Shown: positions 42,130 to 52,497, numbered from the stretch's first letter. The stretch is 64,000 nucleotides of DNA from Mucilaginibacter psychrotolerans (GCF_004519315.1 NZ_SOZE01000005.1:213488-277487); one strand, 5' to 3'. Program-made: numbers and translations. The notes: generated by a model from the sequence alone, not told the origin.

Positions 42130-45100
42130 CTACACCATTTCGTTTTCCTTTTCCTTGTTCTTTAGTTCGGCAATATATTCCGATGGCAGTATGCCATACT
42201 CCTCGCGGAACACCTTGGCAAAGTAGGCAGCATTATTGAAACCCACCTCATAGGCCACGTTGGCTATACTTAATTTGCTCTTTTCCAGCAGTTGCACCGC
42301 GCGTTTCAGGCGAATGGTACGGATACAGTCCACCGGGGTTTTGCCGGTGAGCGTAAGCAGCTTTTTGTACAGCGATACCCTGCTGAGGTTGAGGTGCCGC
42401 GCCAGTTCCTCTACTGAAAAATTGAGGTTAGTGATATTCAACTCGATGTACGCGAAAGCAGCCTTCAGGAATTTATCGTCCTCAGATACCACGCTGATAT
42501 CATTGGCCTTCACCTCAATCTGTTTCTGATAGGTTTTCTTGAAGGTTTGCTGCATGCGCAGCGAGTTGTGTATTTTGCTCAGCAGTATCTCGAAGTTGAA
42601 CGGTTTTACAATGTAGTCGTTAGCTCCGCTATCCAGGCCCGCCAGTTGGTCCTGCTCTGTGCCCAGGGCGGTTAACAACAATACGGGTATTTCCGCAGTG
42701 CGGCTATCGGCTTTTATCTTTTTACACAGTTCGATGCCATTCATTTCAGGCATGCTGATATCGCTCACGATCAGCTTAGGATGCATAGCCAGGGCCTTCT
42801 GCCATCCATCCTTACCGTTTACGGCTTCTACTATGTGGAAGCTGTTCTTCAGGTTGTCTTTCAGGTAAAAGCGCAGGTCATCGTTATCCTCTACCAGCAA
42901 AATCGTAGGCTTACGTGCCGCCCCCGGACCGGCAGGTTCAGGTTCTTTCAGCATGGCAGGTACGGCCTCCTCTGGTTGCACTTCTACCACAGGCTGTACT
43001 TCCTCGCATTTTACGCCTATAGGCAGGTTAATGGTAAAGCAGCTACCGTATTCGGGCTCGCTTTCCAGCTGTATAGTACCGCCCTGCATTTTCACGAATT
43101 CGCGGGTAATGGATAGACCGATGCCACTACCTTGGTTCAACAAATTCTCGGGCAGGTCATCCTGAAAGAAACGCTCGAAAATACGTTCCTGATTTTCTTT
43201 GGCTATGCCTATGCCGGTATCTATCACCTTTATTTCCAGCATGGTTTGTATGGGTTGTGTTTCATCGGGGCTGGCCAGACTAAGCAACACGCTGATATGC
43301 CCGCCCGATGGCGTAAACTTAAAGGCATTGGAGAGCAGGTTGAACAGGATACGCTCTATCTTATCATGGTCGAAATCGGTAACATAGGCGCAAATTTCGC
43401 TCTCTACCAAAAACTGTATCTGCTTTTGGCTGGCCACATCTTTAAAACTCCCGCATACTTCGTTGATGAACTGGATGACATCGCCCTTCTTCAGGCTCAG
43501 CTTCAGCTCGTTGTACTCCATCTTACGGAAATCGAGCAGCTGGTTTACCAGGTTCAGCAAGCGCTTGCCGTTGCGTTTAATAGTTACCAGCTGGTTTTGC
43601 TGGTCGGCTTTTTCGGCGCTTTTGATGAGACTATCTATAGGCGATAAAATAAGCGACAGCGGCGTGCGGAACTCGTGGCTTACGTTGGTGAAGAATTTTA
43701 TCTTCATCAGATCTAACTGGTGCATGCGGCGGGCTTCTTCTCGCTCCTGGGCAATCTTGCGCTCGGCTTCCATTTTAGCCTGGCGGGCATCAAATTGTTG
43801 CTTTATTTTTTGAATACCGCGGTGGCGAATTAACAGCAAGCCACCTATCAGCACAACAAAATAACCTAAATAAGCCAGTGGCGATTTAAAAAAAGGTGGC
43901 ATCACCGTAATATTAAGCGATATGGTATCATCGCCGCTCAATGCGTTTTGCGTGCGCACTTTAAACACATAGTCGGCACCATCCAGGTTGGTGTATGTTG
44001 CCTTGCGGTTGCCGTCTGTAGCGGTTATCCAGTTTTTGTCGAAACCTTCCAGCTTGTACTCGAATTTTACTTTATCGGGGTTAAAGTAATCGCAGGCGGC
44101 AAACTCTATATCAAATACGTTTTGACTATGGGCCAGGGTAATCTCCCTGGTTTCTGAAAGGGCCTTGGTAAGCACTACGCCACCGTTTACCGTATCGCCA
44201 ACGGTTACGTTTTTGTTGAATACGTGCAGATCTGTAAAGATAAGGCGGGGCTTAGGCTTAAAGGTGTTGACGATGTTCGGATCGAAGATATTGAATCCGT
44301 TTATCCCGCCAAAAACCAGTTCGCCGCTTTTTAGTCTCATGGCCGAGTACAGGTTAAACGCGCGGCCCTGCAAACCATCCAGCTCATTATAGTTGTTAAG
44401 GCGAAACTTGTATTTACCATCAACCAGGCTCAGTTCTATCTTGGCCAGCCCGTTGGTGGTGCTCACCCACATTTTGCCCTGCTTATCTTCGATGATGTTG
44501 CTTACGTTGTTGGCAGGCAGGTTTACGCCCTCTTCGATATTAAGGAAATTATTGGTTTTGGTATCCAGTATACTCAGGCCGTCCTTAGTACCTATCCATA
44601 TCAGCCCGCGTTTATCCTGCGTAATAGCGTTAACATCGTTACCTACCAGGCTATTGGCGTTTTTTGGCTGCGCGGCGTAGTGGCGCACCGTGTTGGTTTG
44701 GTACTCAATCACATCAACTCCTTTATCGCGGCCTATCCATTTGTTGCGGTCGCGGTCCTCGTAAATAAAGGCCGTGTACTCCGAATGCATGGGATATTTG
44801 GGGTGCTTAAACGAGTTAGTCTTTGGGTCGAAGACATTGAAGCCGCCCTGAAATGTACCAACCCACATTCCGCCTTTATAATCCTCCATAATGGTATAAA
44901 TACGATCATCGGTGATGCTGGCGGGGTCTTTTTCGTTATGGCGGTAATGGGTAAACTTACTGCCGTCGTAGCAATCTAACCCACCAAAGTAAGTACCTAT
45001 CCAAAGTTTATTGTTACGGTCTATATATAGCCTTACAATGATATCATTGGCCAGGCTGTTGGCATCGGCAGGGTTATGCCTGAAACGGGTATAGGTGTTG

Positions 45101-46299
45101 GCTGTGCGGTTAAAATATACCAGTCCGTTGCTGTTGGTACCAATCCACAGGTTTCCTTTAGCGTCTTCGGCAAAGCTATTGATATCCTCGTAGGGCATAC
45201 TTTTGGGGTCGCTGGTGGAGTGCTTATACAGCGGGAACTGCATAATGCCGCTATGGTAATAGTTTAAACCCTGTTTAAACGTGCCTGCCCAAATAGTGCC
45301 GCTGTTATCTTTATAAAGATAAAGGCTGTTGCCGCTAAGCGATTTGGCATCGTCGGGCTTGCTCACTACGTAGTTTACCGTATTGGTTTTCGGGTCGATG
45401 ATATTGAGGCCGCCATGATCGCTGCCTAGCCATATCTTGCCATCATCGGCCTGTACCACGCTGTTGATGACGTTAGAATTTAGCCGGGCCTGCGGGGTAT
45501 CCTTGCTGTAATGTGTTAACGTGTTGGTAACCGTGTTGTAGCAAAACGCACCTATGGGCGCAGCCTCCGAGCTTATCCACAGGTTGCGGCGGTTATCCAT
45601 CAGCATGGTATATATGCGTGGCCGGGCATCTATAGCTTTGGCAAAACCATCATAACTGCGGGCAACTTTGTTGGCGCGGGTGTCCAGCTCTTCCAGCACG
45701 GCATCGTTATACAGCACCCAAACCGAGTGCTGGCTGGTGGGCAGTACATCCATCACATAATTAGCATGCAGCATAGCTGCCGAGTTGGATAGCGTACTGT
45801 AAAATAACGTAGTTTTAGTCGCCGGGTTGTAGCAATACAGGCCCGCACGGTTGGTTACGAACCAAAACCGGCCCTCCGCATCGGTGCGCACATGCGTAAT
45901 CTGGCTGGTGGGCACATGGTAACGGGCTGCCTCTGCGGCAATGTTGTTGGTTATTTTTTCGGTATGAGGGTCGTAAACGCTGATATTGTTATGGGTAAAC
46001 ACCCACATTTTATCGTCGGGTCCCTGCTCTATCCGCACCACATGATTTTCGGAAAGGGAATTGGGGTTTTTGTTATCGCGCTTGAAAACTTTGAATTTTG
46101 AGCCGTCGTAACGGTTAAGGCCGGAGGTAGTGCCAAACCAAACGAAACCTTTGCTATCCTTAAAAATGCAATTTACCTGGTTATCAGATAATCCGTTAGT
46201 GATATCCAGGCGCGAAAATTCGTAATTATCTTTTTGAGCAAATGCACGCTGCTGCAATATTATACACAGTACAAAAAACACGTATAGCTTTAATCTCAT
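42130..46299 (-). CDS. hybrid two-component system sensor/response regulator (HTCS)
   Basis: 1389 residues. Order: signal peptide (ending AFAQ), Reg_prop propeller repeats (about 25-690; FVWFGTTSGLNRYDG, WIGTYFGGLDCYDG), Y_Y_Y domain (about 710-790), membrane helix (about 805-825), HisKA with His near 873 (VSHEFRTPLSLIL), HATPase (DTGIGIAKENQERIFERFF; GSGIGLSIT), receiver domain with phospho-Asp near 1179 (LIVSDISMPEMNG) and a C-terminal AraC-type DNA-binding domain (about 1285-1380). Such proteins sense oligosaccharides in the periplasm and switch on a nearby PUL. No SusCD pair lies within 14 kb of it here, so its target is not clear. Confidence 0.96.
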   Translation of the reverse strand: MRLKLYVFFVLCIILQQRAFAQKDNYEFSRLDITNGLSDNQVNCIFKDSKGFVWFGTTSGLNRYDGSKFKVFKRDNKNPNSLSENHVVRIEQGPDDKMWVFTHNNISVYDPHTEKITNNIAAEAARYHVPTSQITHVRTDAEGRFWFVTNRAGLYCYNPATKTTLFYSTLSNSAAMLHANYVMDVLPTSQHSVWVLYNDAVLEELDTRANKVARSYDGFAKAIDARPRIYTMLMDNRRNLWISSEAAPIGAFCYNTVTNTLTHYSKDTPQARLNSNVINSVVQADDGKIWLGSDHGGLNIIDPKTNTVNYVVSKPDDAKSLSGNSLYLYKDNSGTIWAGTFKQGLNYYHSGIMQFPLYKHSTSDPKSMPYEDINSFAEDAKGNLWIGTNSNGLVYFNRTANTYTRFRHNPADANSLANDIIVRLYIDRNNKLWIGTYFGGLDCYDGSKFTHYRHNEKDPASITDDRIYTIMEDYKGGMWVGTFQGGFNVFDPKTNSFKHPKYPMHSEYTAFIYEDRDRNKWIGRDKGVDVIEYQTNTVRHYAAQPKNANSLVGNDVNAITQDKRGLIWIGTKDGLSILDTKTNNFLNIEEGVNLPANNVSNIIEDKQGKMWVSTTNGLAKIELSLVDGKYKFRLNNYNELDGLQGRAFNLYSAMRLKSGELVFGGINGFNIFDPNIVNTFKPKPRLIFTDLHVFNKNVTVGDTVNGGVVLTKALSETREITLAHSQNVFDIEFAACDYFNPDKVKFEYKLEGFDKNWITATDGNRKATYTNLDGADYVFKVRTQNALSGDDTISLNITVMPPFFKSPLAYLGYFVVLIGGLLLIRHRGIQKIKQQFDARQAKMEAERKIAQEREEARRMHQLDLMKIKFFTNVSHEFRTPLSLILSPIDSLIKSAEKADQQNQLVTIKRNGKRLLNLVNQLLDFRKMEYNELKLSLKKGDVIQFINEVCGSFKDVASQKQIQFLVESEICAYVTDFDHDKIERILFNLLSNAFKFTPSGGHISVLLSLASPDETQPIQTMLEIKVIDTGIGIAKENQERIFERFFQDDLPENLLNQGSGIGLSITREFVKMQGGTIQLESEPEYGSCFTINLPIGVKCEEVQPVVEVQPEEAVPAMLKEPEPAGPGAARKPTILLVEDNDDLRFYLKDNLKNSFHIVEAVNGKDGWQKALAMHPKLIVSDISMPEMNGIELCKKIKADSRTAEIPVLLLTALGTEQDQLAGLDSGANDYIVKPFNFEILLSKIHNSLRMQQTFKKTYQKQIEVKANDISVVSEDDKFLKAAFAYIELNITNLNFSVEELARHLNLSRVSLYKKLLTLTGKTPVDCIRTIRLKRAVQLLEKSKLSIANVAYEVGFNNAAYFAKVFREEYGILPSEYIAELKNKEKENEMV

Positions 46300-46504
46300 C
46301 GTAAATTATAATTGGCAACGGCAAGGCTTTGGAGAGTATTTACCGTAGTTAAAATTAAAGATTAAATGTCATAAGAACACGCATCGTGAGGATATATTTT
46401 TTCAAAACCGACCCATTGCCCATATTATCAGCACATTAACGGCACAGAAACTCACATCCGCTACCGTACAGCATTTCTACAAATTTTACGCTTAACTTTA
46501 TGCT

Positions 46505-47182
46505 GTGAAGATTTTAATAGTAGAGGACGAGGCAGGCTTGCGCGATAGCATAGAGGCCTATTTTACCGGTGCCGACAGCGTTTGCGAAACCGCGCCCGAC
46601 TTTGCCGTGGCCCTGACCAAGGTAGGCATGTACCGCTACGATTGCATTATTTTAGACCTCAGCCTGCCCCATGGTAACGGCCTCGATATTGTGAAATACC
46701 TTAAGAAAAATCAGCATAACGACGGCATCCTCATCATATCGGCCAAAAACTCGCTGGACGACCGTCTTACCGGGCTGGACCTGGGTGCCGACGATTACCT
46801 CACCAAACCCTTCCACCTTTCGGAGCTGAAATCGCGGGTGGCAGCCATTGTACGGCGCAAAACCTTCAATGGCAACAACATGCTACAATATAACGAGATA
46901 GGCATAGACCTTACCGCCAAAACAGTAACCGTACACGGCTACCCGATAAAATTTACCCGTAAAGAGTATTCTCTGCTGCTATACTTTATTGCCAACAAGG
47001 GCAAAGTTGTATCAAAAAACGCTATTGCCGAGCACTTGTGGGGCGACAATATCGACGTGGCCGATAACTTCGACTTTATTTACTCACACATTAAAAATAT
47101 ACGCAAAAAACTGGTGGAAGCCGGCGGAAACGATTATATACAGGCCGCCTATGGCATGGGCTATAAGTTTGCCGGCGCATGA
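46505..47182 (+). CDS. OmpR/PhoB-type response regulator
   Basis: 225 residues from a GTG start; MKILIVEDEAGLRDS is the standard N-terminus. The receiver domain has phospho-Asp near 50 (CIILDLSLPHGNG) and the conserved TKPF lysine; the winged-helix domain (about 125-225) contains FTRKEYSLLLYFIANKGKVV. TAACTTTA just upstream (46492-46500 region) resembles a -7 box, suggesting little or no leader. It overlaps the kinase gene by 4 bp (ATGA) and forms a standard pair with it. Confidence 0.95.
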   Translation: MKILIVEDEAGLRDSIEAYFTGADSVCETAPDFAVALTKVGMYRYDCIILDLSLPHGNGLDIVKYLKKNQHNDGILIISAKNSLDDRLTGLDLGADDYLTKPFHLSELKSRVAAIVRRKTFNGNNMLQYNEIGIDLTAKTVTVHGYPIKFTRKEYSLLLYFIANKGKVVSKNAIAEHLWGDNIDVADNFDFIYSHIKNIRKKLVEAGGNDYIQAAYGMGYKFAGA

Positions 47183-48426
47183 AACTGCTGAACAAATATA
47201 ACCGCGTAAACATTGCCGTTACTATTGCCACTATGCTGGTAACCGGCATTATCTACTATTACGCCATCAGCCATATTTTAACCAACCGGATAGATAAAGA
47301 CCTGGAGCTGGAAGAGCAGGAGATTTTCAACTACGTAAGTCTGAACCATGCTCTGCCCGAGGTGTACGAATCAAATCATCAGCAAATTACCTTTATGCCG
47401 CTGGGCAACCAACAAGTAGAGCGGCGGTTTGTAGATACCGTTTATAAAGAAATTGATGAGAACGACCTGGAGGCGGGTCGCGCGCTCATCAGCATAGTGA
47501 AAGTAAAAGGTCAAAATTATCGCATACTGGTAACCCAATCTAAGGTAGAAACGGAGTACCTCATTAAAATCATTTTCCAGATTACCATTGTAGTGATATT
47601 TGTTTTACTGGTGCTGCTAACCGTGTTAAACAGGTTTATCCTCAAAAGCATCTGGCAGCCATTTTATAGCGTACTGGCCCAGCTAAGGGGTTTTAGTGTA
47701 GCCGATAAGGTTACGATAAACAGCACGCCATCGGGCATTGACGAATTTAACGAACTGGACCAGGCCGTTACCGCCATGGCTGGCCGCGTAAAGCACGATT
47801 ACCAAAACCTGAAAGCCTTTACCGAGAATGCGTCGCACGAGTTGATGACGCCGGTATCGGTGATCAATTCCAAACTGGATACCCTGCTGCAAACCGATAC
47901 CTATACCGATAAGCAAAGCAAGCTGCTCAACGATATTTACGGCACGATGGCAAGGCTTACGCGCCTAAACAAATCGATGCTGCTGCTGACAAAAATAGAG
48001 AACGGCGTAATTGGTGCTGATGAGCAGGTAGACATCAGAGCCATCATCGAAGAAAGCCTTTACCAGCAGGAGGAGCTTATCCACGGTAAGAACATTAACC
48101 TGGTGACCACACTGGAGGACAAACAATTAAAAACTAGCAAGCTGCTGATGGAGGTACTGCTGAATAACCTGATCAGCAACGCCATCAGGCACAATTACCC
48201 GGGCGGCGAAATTGCCATTACCCTAAACGCAACGCAAATAACCATTGCCAATACCGGCAAAAATATTTTTGATATTACCGAGGTGCTTAAAAGATTCCAT
48301 AAATCAACCGATTCTGAAGGCATTGGCCTTGGCCTAACCATTTGCAAGCAAATTTGCGATAACTACGGTTTTACGCTGCAATACAACCTGATTGATGAAA
48401 GGCATGTTTTTTCGGTAGGATTTTGA
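47179..48426 (+). CDS. sensor histidine kinase, partner of the 46505 response regulator
   Basis: 415 residues. Two membrane helices (about 12-32 and 135-160) frame a periplasmic sensor region of about 100 residues. The HisKA box is FTENASHELMTPVSVI with His near 219 (Leu-Met replaces the more common Phe-Arg). The ATPase domain has NNLISNAIRHN and GIGLGLTICKQICDNYG. The linker between the second helix and the kinase is HAMP-like. The stimulus is unknown. Translation is coupled to the response regulator by the 4-bp overlap. Confidence 0.95.
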   Translation: MKLLNKYNRVNIAVTIATMLVTGIIYYYAISHILTNRIDKDLELEEQEIFNYVSLNHALPEVYESNHQQITFMPLGNQQVERRFVDTVYKEIDENDLEAGRALISIVKVKGQNYRILVTQSKVETEYLIKIIFQITIVVIFVLLVLLTVLNRFILKSIWQPFYSVLAQLRGFSVADKVTINSTPSGIDEFNELDQAVTAMAGRVKHDYQNLKAFTENASHELMTPVSVINSKLDTLLQTDTYTDKQSKLLNDIYGTMARLTRLNKSMLLLTKIENGVIGADEQVDIRAIIEESLYQQEELIHGKNINLVTTLEDKQLKTSKLLMEVLLNNLISNAIRHNYPGGEIAITLNATQITIANTGKNIFDITEVLKRFHKSTDSEGIGLGLTICKQICDNYGFTLQYNLIDERHVFSVGF

Positions 48427-48523
48427 TGGGGCCGCAATGGGTATAAACCGATCTCAATAAATTCCAGTTGGCAGTCTCGAAAAACACAGATACAATCAAA
48501 TCTCAATTATTACGTTAGCTGGT

Positions 48524-48531
48524 TATATTTG
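48524..48531 (+). promoter_or_regulatory. -7 box before the 48547 gene
   Basis: TATATTTG matches TAnnTTTG exactly and ends 15 bp before the ATG at 48547. It also argues against the TTG at 48529 as start, since that codon lies inside the box. Confidence 0.5.
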
Positions 48532-48546
48532 CGCCAATTGCTACCT

Positions 48547-49143
48547 ATGATAAAGAAGACTACCCTGCTGCTATTAACGGTGTTTGCCATGGCAAGCGCC
48601 AAAGCGCAAACCGCCGAAGAAGTTTATAATCATTACCTTGATTTTAACCTGGCCCGGGTAGATGGAACACAAGGCAACGCCATACAACTTGGCGAAAACC
48701 TGATACCCGATACCGCCAAACTGCCCGCCAAGGCACGCATCAATTTTTATAATTCGATGGGGAAGTTATATGAAGATGACTCGCAAACGGTTAGGGCGAA
48801 GCAGTTTTATGAAAAGGTTGCAGAAGCCGTTCCCAACTATTACGTGGCGCAACGGGCGTTAGGGTATATTTACGCTAAAGAGGCCGAAAGCTTTGCCGAT
48901 AAGCTGAATGAGACCGCAAATAACCCTACCGAAAATAAGAAGGTAATGGCATTATATACCGCCGCGGCTAAAAAGGCCCTCCCCTACCTGGAAAAGGCAC
49001 AAGCCTGCGACCCGGACGATGATACGCTCGCGCGCATCAACATCCTGTTGAAAAACACAAAAGATACTGCCGGCTTAGCCAACCTCAAAGCAAAACTCGT
49101 TGAGCTATCTAAAAACTGCATCGACCTGCTCGACGATAAGTAG
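48547..49143 (+). CDS. secreted TPR-like protein of unknown function
   Basis: 198 residues from the ATG at 48547. A signal peptide (ending ASAKAQ) is followed by helix pairs of tetratricopeptide character (QFYEKVAEAVPNYYVAQRAL; YTAAAKKALPYLEKAQACDP, then DDDTLARINILLK). TPR proteins bind partner proteins; the partner is not evident. It is convergent with the phosphodiesterase-like gene, with a single base between the stops. Confidence 0.78.
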   Translation: MIKKTTLLLLTVFAMASAKAQTAEEVYNHYLDFNLARVDGTQGNAIQLGENLIPDTAKLPAKARINFYNSMGKLYEDDSQTVRAKQFYEKVAEAVPNYYVAQRALGYIYAKEAESFADKLNETANNPTENKKVMALYTAAAKKALPYLEKAQACDPDDDTLARINILLKNTKDTAGLANLKAKLVELSKNCIDLLDDK

Positions 49144-49144
49144 T

Positions 49145-50149
49145 TTAAAACACCAGCGGCTTGCCTTGCCTTGGGTAAATGAGGTTCATTTGCCTTTTGT
49201 TGGCATAGTTAAGCTGTACTTTTATTTTAGTGATGCTCCTGTAAGGAGGTTTCATGTGCGTTACTACAACATTCAACCCTTTTAATGATGTACCTGATAG
49301 CTGCGCGAGCACGTCCATTTCATTCATCAATAGCCTTGGCGTAAGGTGGCCGAAAAGGTTTTTATCGGGCTGATCGCTGGGGTAGCTTACTTCTATCATC
49401 AGCGCTTTTAGCTTGCCTGCGGCCACAAGCGGCGCCACGGCTTCCCACAATTTATGTAGGTTCTGGCTTTTTTCTATTTCGTCGGCACCGGTATCACCGA
49501 GGTATAAAACGTAGCTATCCTTGCTACGCAGTAAAAAAGCAGTACTGGTAAGGTTTGAATGACTCAGCGGAAAGGCCTGCACCTGCATATCTGTGTTATC
49601 CACCGCACTTTCTACGCCAGGCAGCAGGGGGCTGTAATGATATTTTTTGAGTTGTGGCTTGCCGCCGTCATCGGCAAAGTTGGCCCAGCTTTCCCAGGTA
49701 AAATAGTGCGTCTTCAGGGTCTCGAGGGTGCTGGCAAGTCCGTAGATATTTTTGGTGCTATCCTCGGGCGAGTTGATGATGAGCCCTGCCAGGTGATCTA
49801 AATGCGCATGCGAAATAAAATATCCTTTGATGTATTGCTTCAGCACCTTATCGCCCCGCACATCAAAGGCTTTATTGTCGATTGCTTTTTCGATGCCTGC
49901 GTGCAGGGTGCCGGCATCCAGGCATACGTAATTATTCGAACCAACGGGCGCCACCATGTAGGCAGAGAGGTTGCTCTCGTCTATGCCGCCCAGCACGCCC
50001 AGCGGAACTATGCGGAATGACCCTGCATCGGAGCTTGTTGGTGCTGCTACAAGTTTAGACCTATGCTTCGCCTTGTGTTTGCGCTGTGCAAAAACAAACG
50101 CCGGCAAAAGTAATAAAAAGGTAATGGCTAATAATTTACGGTGCAACAT
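49145..50149 (-). CDS. secreted class II 3',5'-cyclic-nucleotide phosphodiesterase-like metallo-hydrolase
   Basis: 334 residues from the ATG at 50149; the frame is open to 50260, but the signal peptide (LLAITFLLLLPAFVFAQ) begins here. The metal-binding motif HAHLDHLAG (about residues 115-123) is the class II cyclic nucleotide phosphodiesterase signature within the metallo-beta-lactamase fold. VLYLGDTGADEIEKS and NVVVTHMKPP supply the later metal-binding Asp and His. It would hydrolyse cAMP or a related molecule in the periplasm. A general metallo-beta-lactamase hydrolase role is the alternative. Confidence 0.83.
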   Translation of the reverse strand: MLHRKLLAITFLLLLPAFVFAQRKHKAKHRSKLVAAPTSSDAGSFRIVPLGVLGGIDESNLSAYMVAPVGSNNYVCLDAGTLHAGIEKAIDNKAFDVRGDKVLKQYIKGYFISHAHLDHLAGLIINSPEDSTKNIYGLASTLETLKTHYFTWESWANFADDGGKPQLKKYHYSPLLPGVESAVDNTDMQVQAFPLSHSNLTSTAFLLRSKDSYVLYLGDTGADEIEKSQNLHKLWEAVAPLVAAGKLKALMIEVSYPSDQPDKNLFGHLTPRLLMNEMDVLAQLSGTSLKGLNVVVTHMKPPYRSITKIKVQLNYANKRQMNLIYPRQGKPLVF

Positions 50150-50245
50150 AGGGGAATTGTTTTGCTCAAAAATAAACATCCGGCGCAATAACCGAATTAA
50201 TTTATAAACGCGATTTGCAGGAAAAACTTTTACTTTGCCCTTGTT

Positions 50246-50551
50246 ATGAAAACGAGCCAAATAGCCGCCAAAGCCGTAGTACGTGTGTTTTTTATTTTGT
50301 TACTGCTTGCGCTTATCCCCTTTCTACAGGGCGACACGGCTAAATGGCAACACCTGTACCTTGCACCCAAACACACCTATATGCTGGCCTTCCCCATTTT
50401 GCTGATACTGGGCTTTATTACACTGTTGGTACTTTGCTCCATTAAAAAATACAGCAAGGCCGATTTGAACTGGTTATTGGTTATCAATACCGTAGTGTTG
50501 ATTGCCTATGCGGCTACCTTATATTCCAGCATTTACAGGTTGGTGCAATAA
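50246..50551 (+). CDS. small membrane protein of unknown function
   Basis: 101 residues with three predicted membrane helices (about 12-30, 43-65, 75-97). There is no known motif. It is convergent with the AI-2E family transporter gene, 4 bp apart, and divergent from the phosphodiesterase-like gene. Confidence 0.7.
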   Translation: MKTSQIAAKAVVRVFFILLLLALIPFLQGDTAKWQHLYLAPKHTYMLAFPILLILGFITLLVLCSIKKYSKADLNWLLVINTVVLIAYAATLYSSIYRLVQ

Positions 50552-50555
50552 AAGC

Positions 50556-51650
50556 CTACTCCGTTTTCATTTCTTCTTTAGCGCTTTTCTTCACTTCGTA
50601 ATCGCCGCCAAGGAGATAGCCCCATGGCTTCAGTGCCTCTACCCTGTCGAAGATTATCTTGAAGATGGCAATGATGGGAATAGAAAGGAACATGCCCGAT
50701 AGCCCCCACAGCATTTCGCCCAATATGATGCCGATGAAGGTAATCAGCGCATTCAGCCGCACTTTAGACCCCACCACGGCAGGCAGCAGGAAGTTTGCAT
50801 CCAGCGCGTGAATGGCCACCACGCAAACCCCGACGGTAAAAGTATCGCTGATGGTACCCGTGGCAAAGGTAATGACCACGCTAAGCAGCAAAGCCGTAAA
50901 AATACCCAGGTATGGGATAATGTTGAACAGGCCGACGATGAGCCCAAGCAGTGCTGCGTATTTGATGCCGATGATCCAAAAGGCTGTAATGGCTACCGCC
51001 GCTACGATTACCATCTCCAACAATAGCCCGAAGATGTATTGTCGCAATATCTTCTGCACATTCTCTGCAATATCCACCACCACGTGCGAGTTATCGTCCT
51101 GGAAGACAGATATCACAAACCTGAACAGCAAGCGCCGGTAAAACAGGATAAAAAACGTAAACACCATAATGAACACGTAGAACAACATCAGCGATGATAT
51201 GGCACCGAAAGTAGTCTCTAGCACCACCCCACCCGATGCCATTATTTTTCGGGCGGTAGTATCTACATAACTCATTTGTTGCGTAGCATCTATCTTAAAA
51301 GTGTAGTGTACCCATTCCTGCAGGCCGCTTGCAGATTGCTCCACCTGCTTTTTAAGCATGGGCCAGTCGTTATTAAGGTTAGATATCTGCGCACCTACCA
51401 AATACAGTATGCCGCCCACAAAAGCGACCAACAATATGATTGATAAAAAAGAAGACGCGCTACGCGGCAGCCGGAGCTTTTTCTCCAAAAATTCAGATAT
51501 GGGCAGTAGCAGCACCGCAAACAAAAAGCCGAAGATGAGTGGGTCTACCAAATCTTTGGCCAGTATAAGCAGGTAACCTAATATGCAAAAGCCTATGAGT
51601 ATGAGGGCCAGCCGCTCATAAAATGGGGCTATTATCTTTTTAGTGGGCAT
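50556..51650 (-). CDS. AI-2E family transporter
   Basis: 364 residues with paired N-terminal helices (LALILIGFCILGYLLILA; LIFGFLFAVLLLPISEFLE), a soluble stretch (about 90-150) and a helical C-terminal half containing GLIVGLFNIIPYLGIFTA, the family hallmark, and LWGLSGMFLSIPIIAI. The family exports or imports varied small molecules, in some cases ions in exchange, so the AI-2 name is historical. The gene stands alone on its strand. Confidence 0.93.
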   Translation of the reverse strand: MPTKKIIAPFYERLALILIGFCILGYLLILAKDLVDPLIFGFLFAVLLLPISEFLEKKLRLPRSASSFLSIILLVAFVGGILYLVGAQISNLNNDWPMLKKQVEQSASGLQEWVHYTFKIDATQQMSYVDTTARKIMASGGVVLETTFGAISSLMLFYVFIMVFTFFILFYRRLLFRFVISVFQDDNSHVVVDIAENVQKILRQYIFGLLLEMVIVAAVAITAFWIIGIKYAALLGLIVGLFNIIPYLGIFTALLLSVVITFATGTISDTFTVGVCVVAIHALDANFLLPAVVGSKVRLNALITFIGIILGEMLWGLSGMFLSIPIIAIFKIIFDRVEALKPWGYLLGGDYEVKKSAKEEMKTE

Positions 51651-51849
51651 ACAAAGTGGGTATGTGTTTTTATCATGTTGAACATAGTTAAAAAAGCCGA
51701 CAAATTTTTAAGCAAGCCAAATTTTTGTATGATTTTTCAATGCGCCGCAACCGGGACGTTTTCCTGCACCAACGCTTTTAAAACATGAAACAGTGCTGTA
51801 GCTTTGTTGTTTTTAAGCAAATACCTAATTTCAACTAAATTTCACAACT

Positions 51850-52497
51850 ATGCTTAACGGACCAAACCCCGGTATGCGCTACCCTATGGAGCCGTATCAA
51901 AACCTCGTATTCTTAAAAAACTTCATTACGCGCCCCAATATTATCGTTGGCGATTATACATATTACGACGATTTTAAAGATCCGCTAAACTTTGAGCAAA
52001 ACGTGATCTATCACTTTGATTTTATTGGCGATAAGCTCATCATAGGTAATTTTTGCGCCATTGCATCGGGCGTAAAATTCATCATGAACGGTGCTAATCA
52101 CGAGAGTGCGCCCATCTCTACGTTCCCCTTCGCCATCTTCCGCAACGGTTGGGAAAAGATAAACGATAGCGCCCACCCGACCGGTAAATTCCCCTATAAA
52201 GGCGATACGGTAATTGGCAACGATGTTTGGATAGGTTACGAAGCTACCATTATGCCAGGCGTTACCATTGGCGATGGCGCTGTTATCGCCTCCAAAGCTG
52301 TGGTAACCAAAGATGTTGCACCTTATACCATCGTAGGTGGCAATCCTGCAAAATTGATACGTAGACGATTTGACGAAGCCGATGCCGCCCGCCTGCAAAA
52401 AATAGCCTGGTGGCACTGGAGCGCCGAAAAAATAACCGAACACCTGCTGGTCATCAATTCGGGCGACATAGATGCGCTGGAGAAAGCCGCCCTATAA
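51850..52497 (+). CDS. Vat/CatB-type xenobiotic acetyltransferase (left-handed beta-helix)
   Basis: 215 residues. The N-terminus ([19 protein letters not shown]) and the body ([29 protein letters not shown] with the catalytic His near 84, [40 protein letters not shown]) follow streptogramin A acetyltransferases almost segment by segment. Hexapeptide repeats give the left-handed helix fold, and the enzyme would form a trimer. It may acetylate group A streptogramins or a natural hydroxylated compound. No mobile element adjoins it, so it is probably a resident chromosomal gene. Confidence 0.9.
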   Translation: MLNGPNPGMRYPMEPYQNLVFLKNFITRPNIIVGDYTYYDDFKDPLNFEQNVIYHFDFIGDKLIIGNFCAIASGVKFIMNGANHESAPISTFPFAIFRNGWEKINDSAHPTGKFPYKGDTVIGNDVWIGYEATIMPGVTIGDGAVIASKAVVTKDVAPYTIVGGNPAKLIRRRFDEADAARLQKIAWWHWSAEKITEHLLVINSGDIDALEKAAL

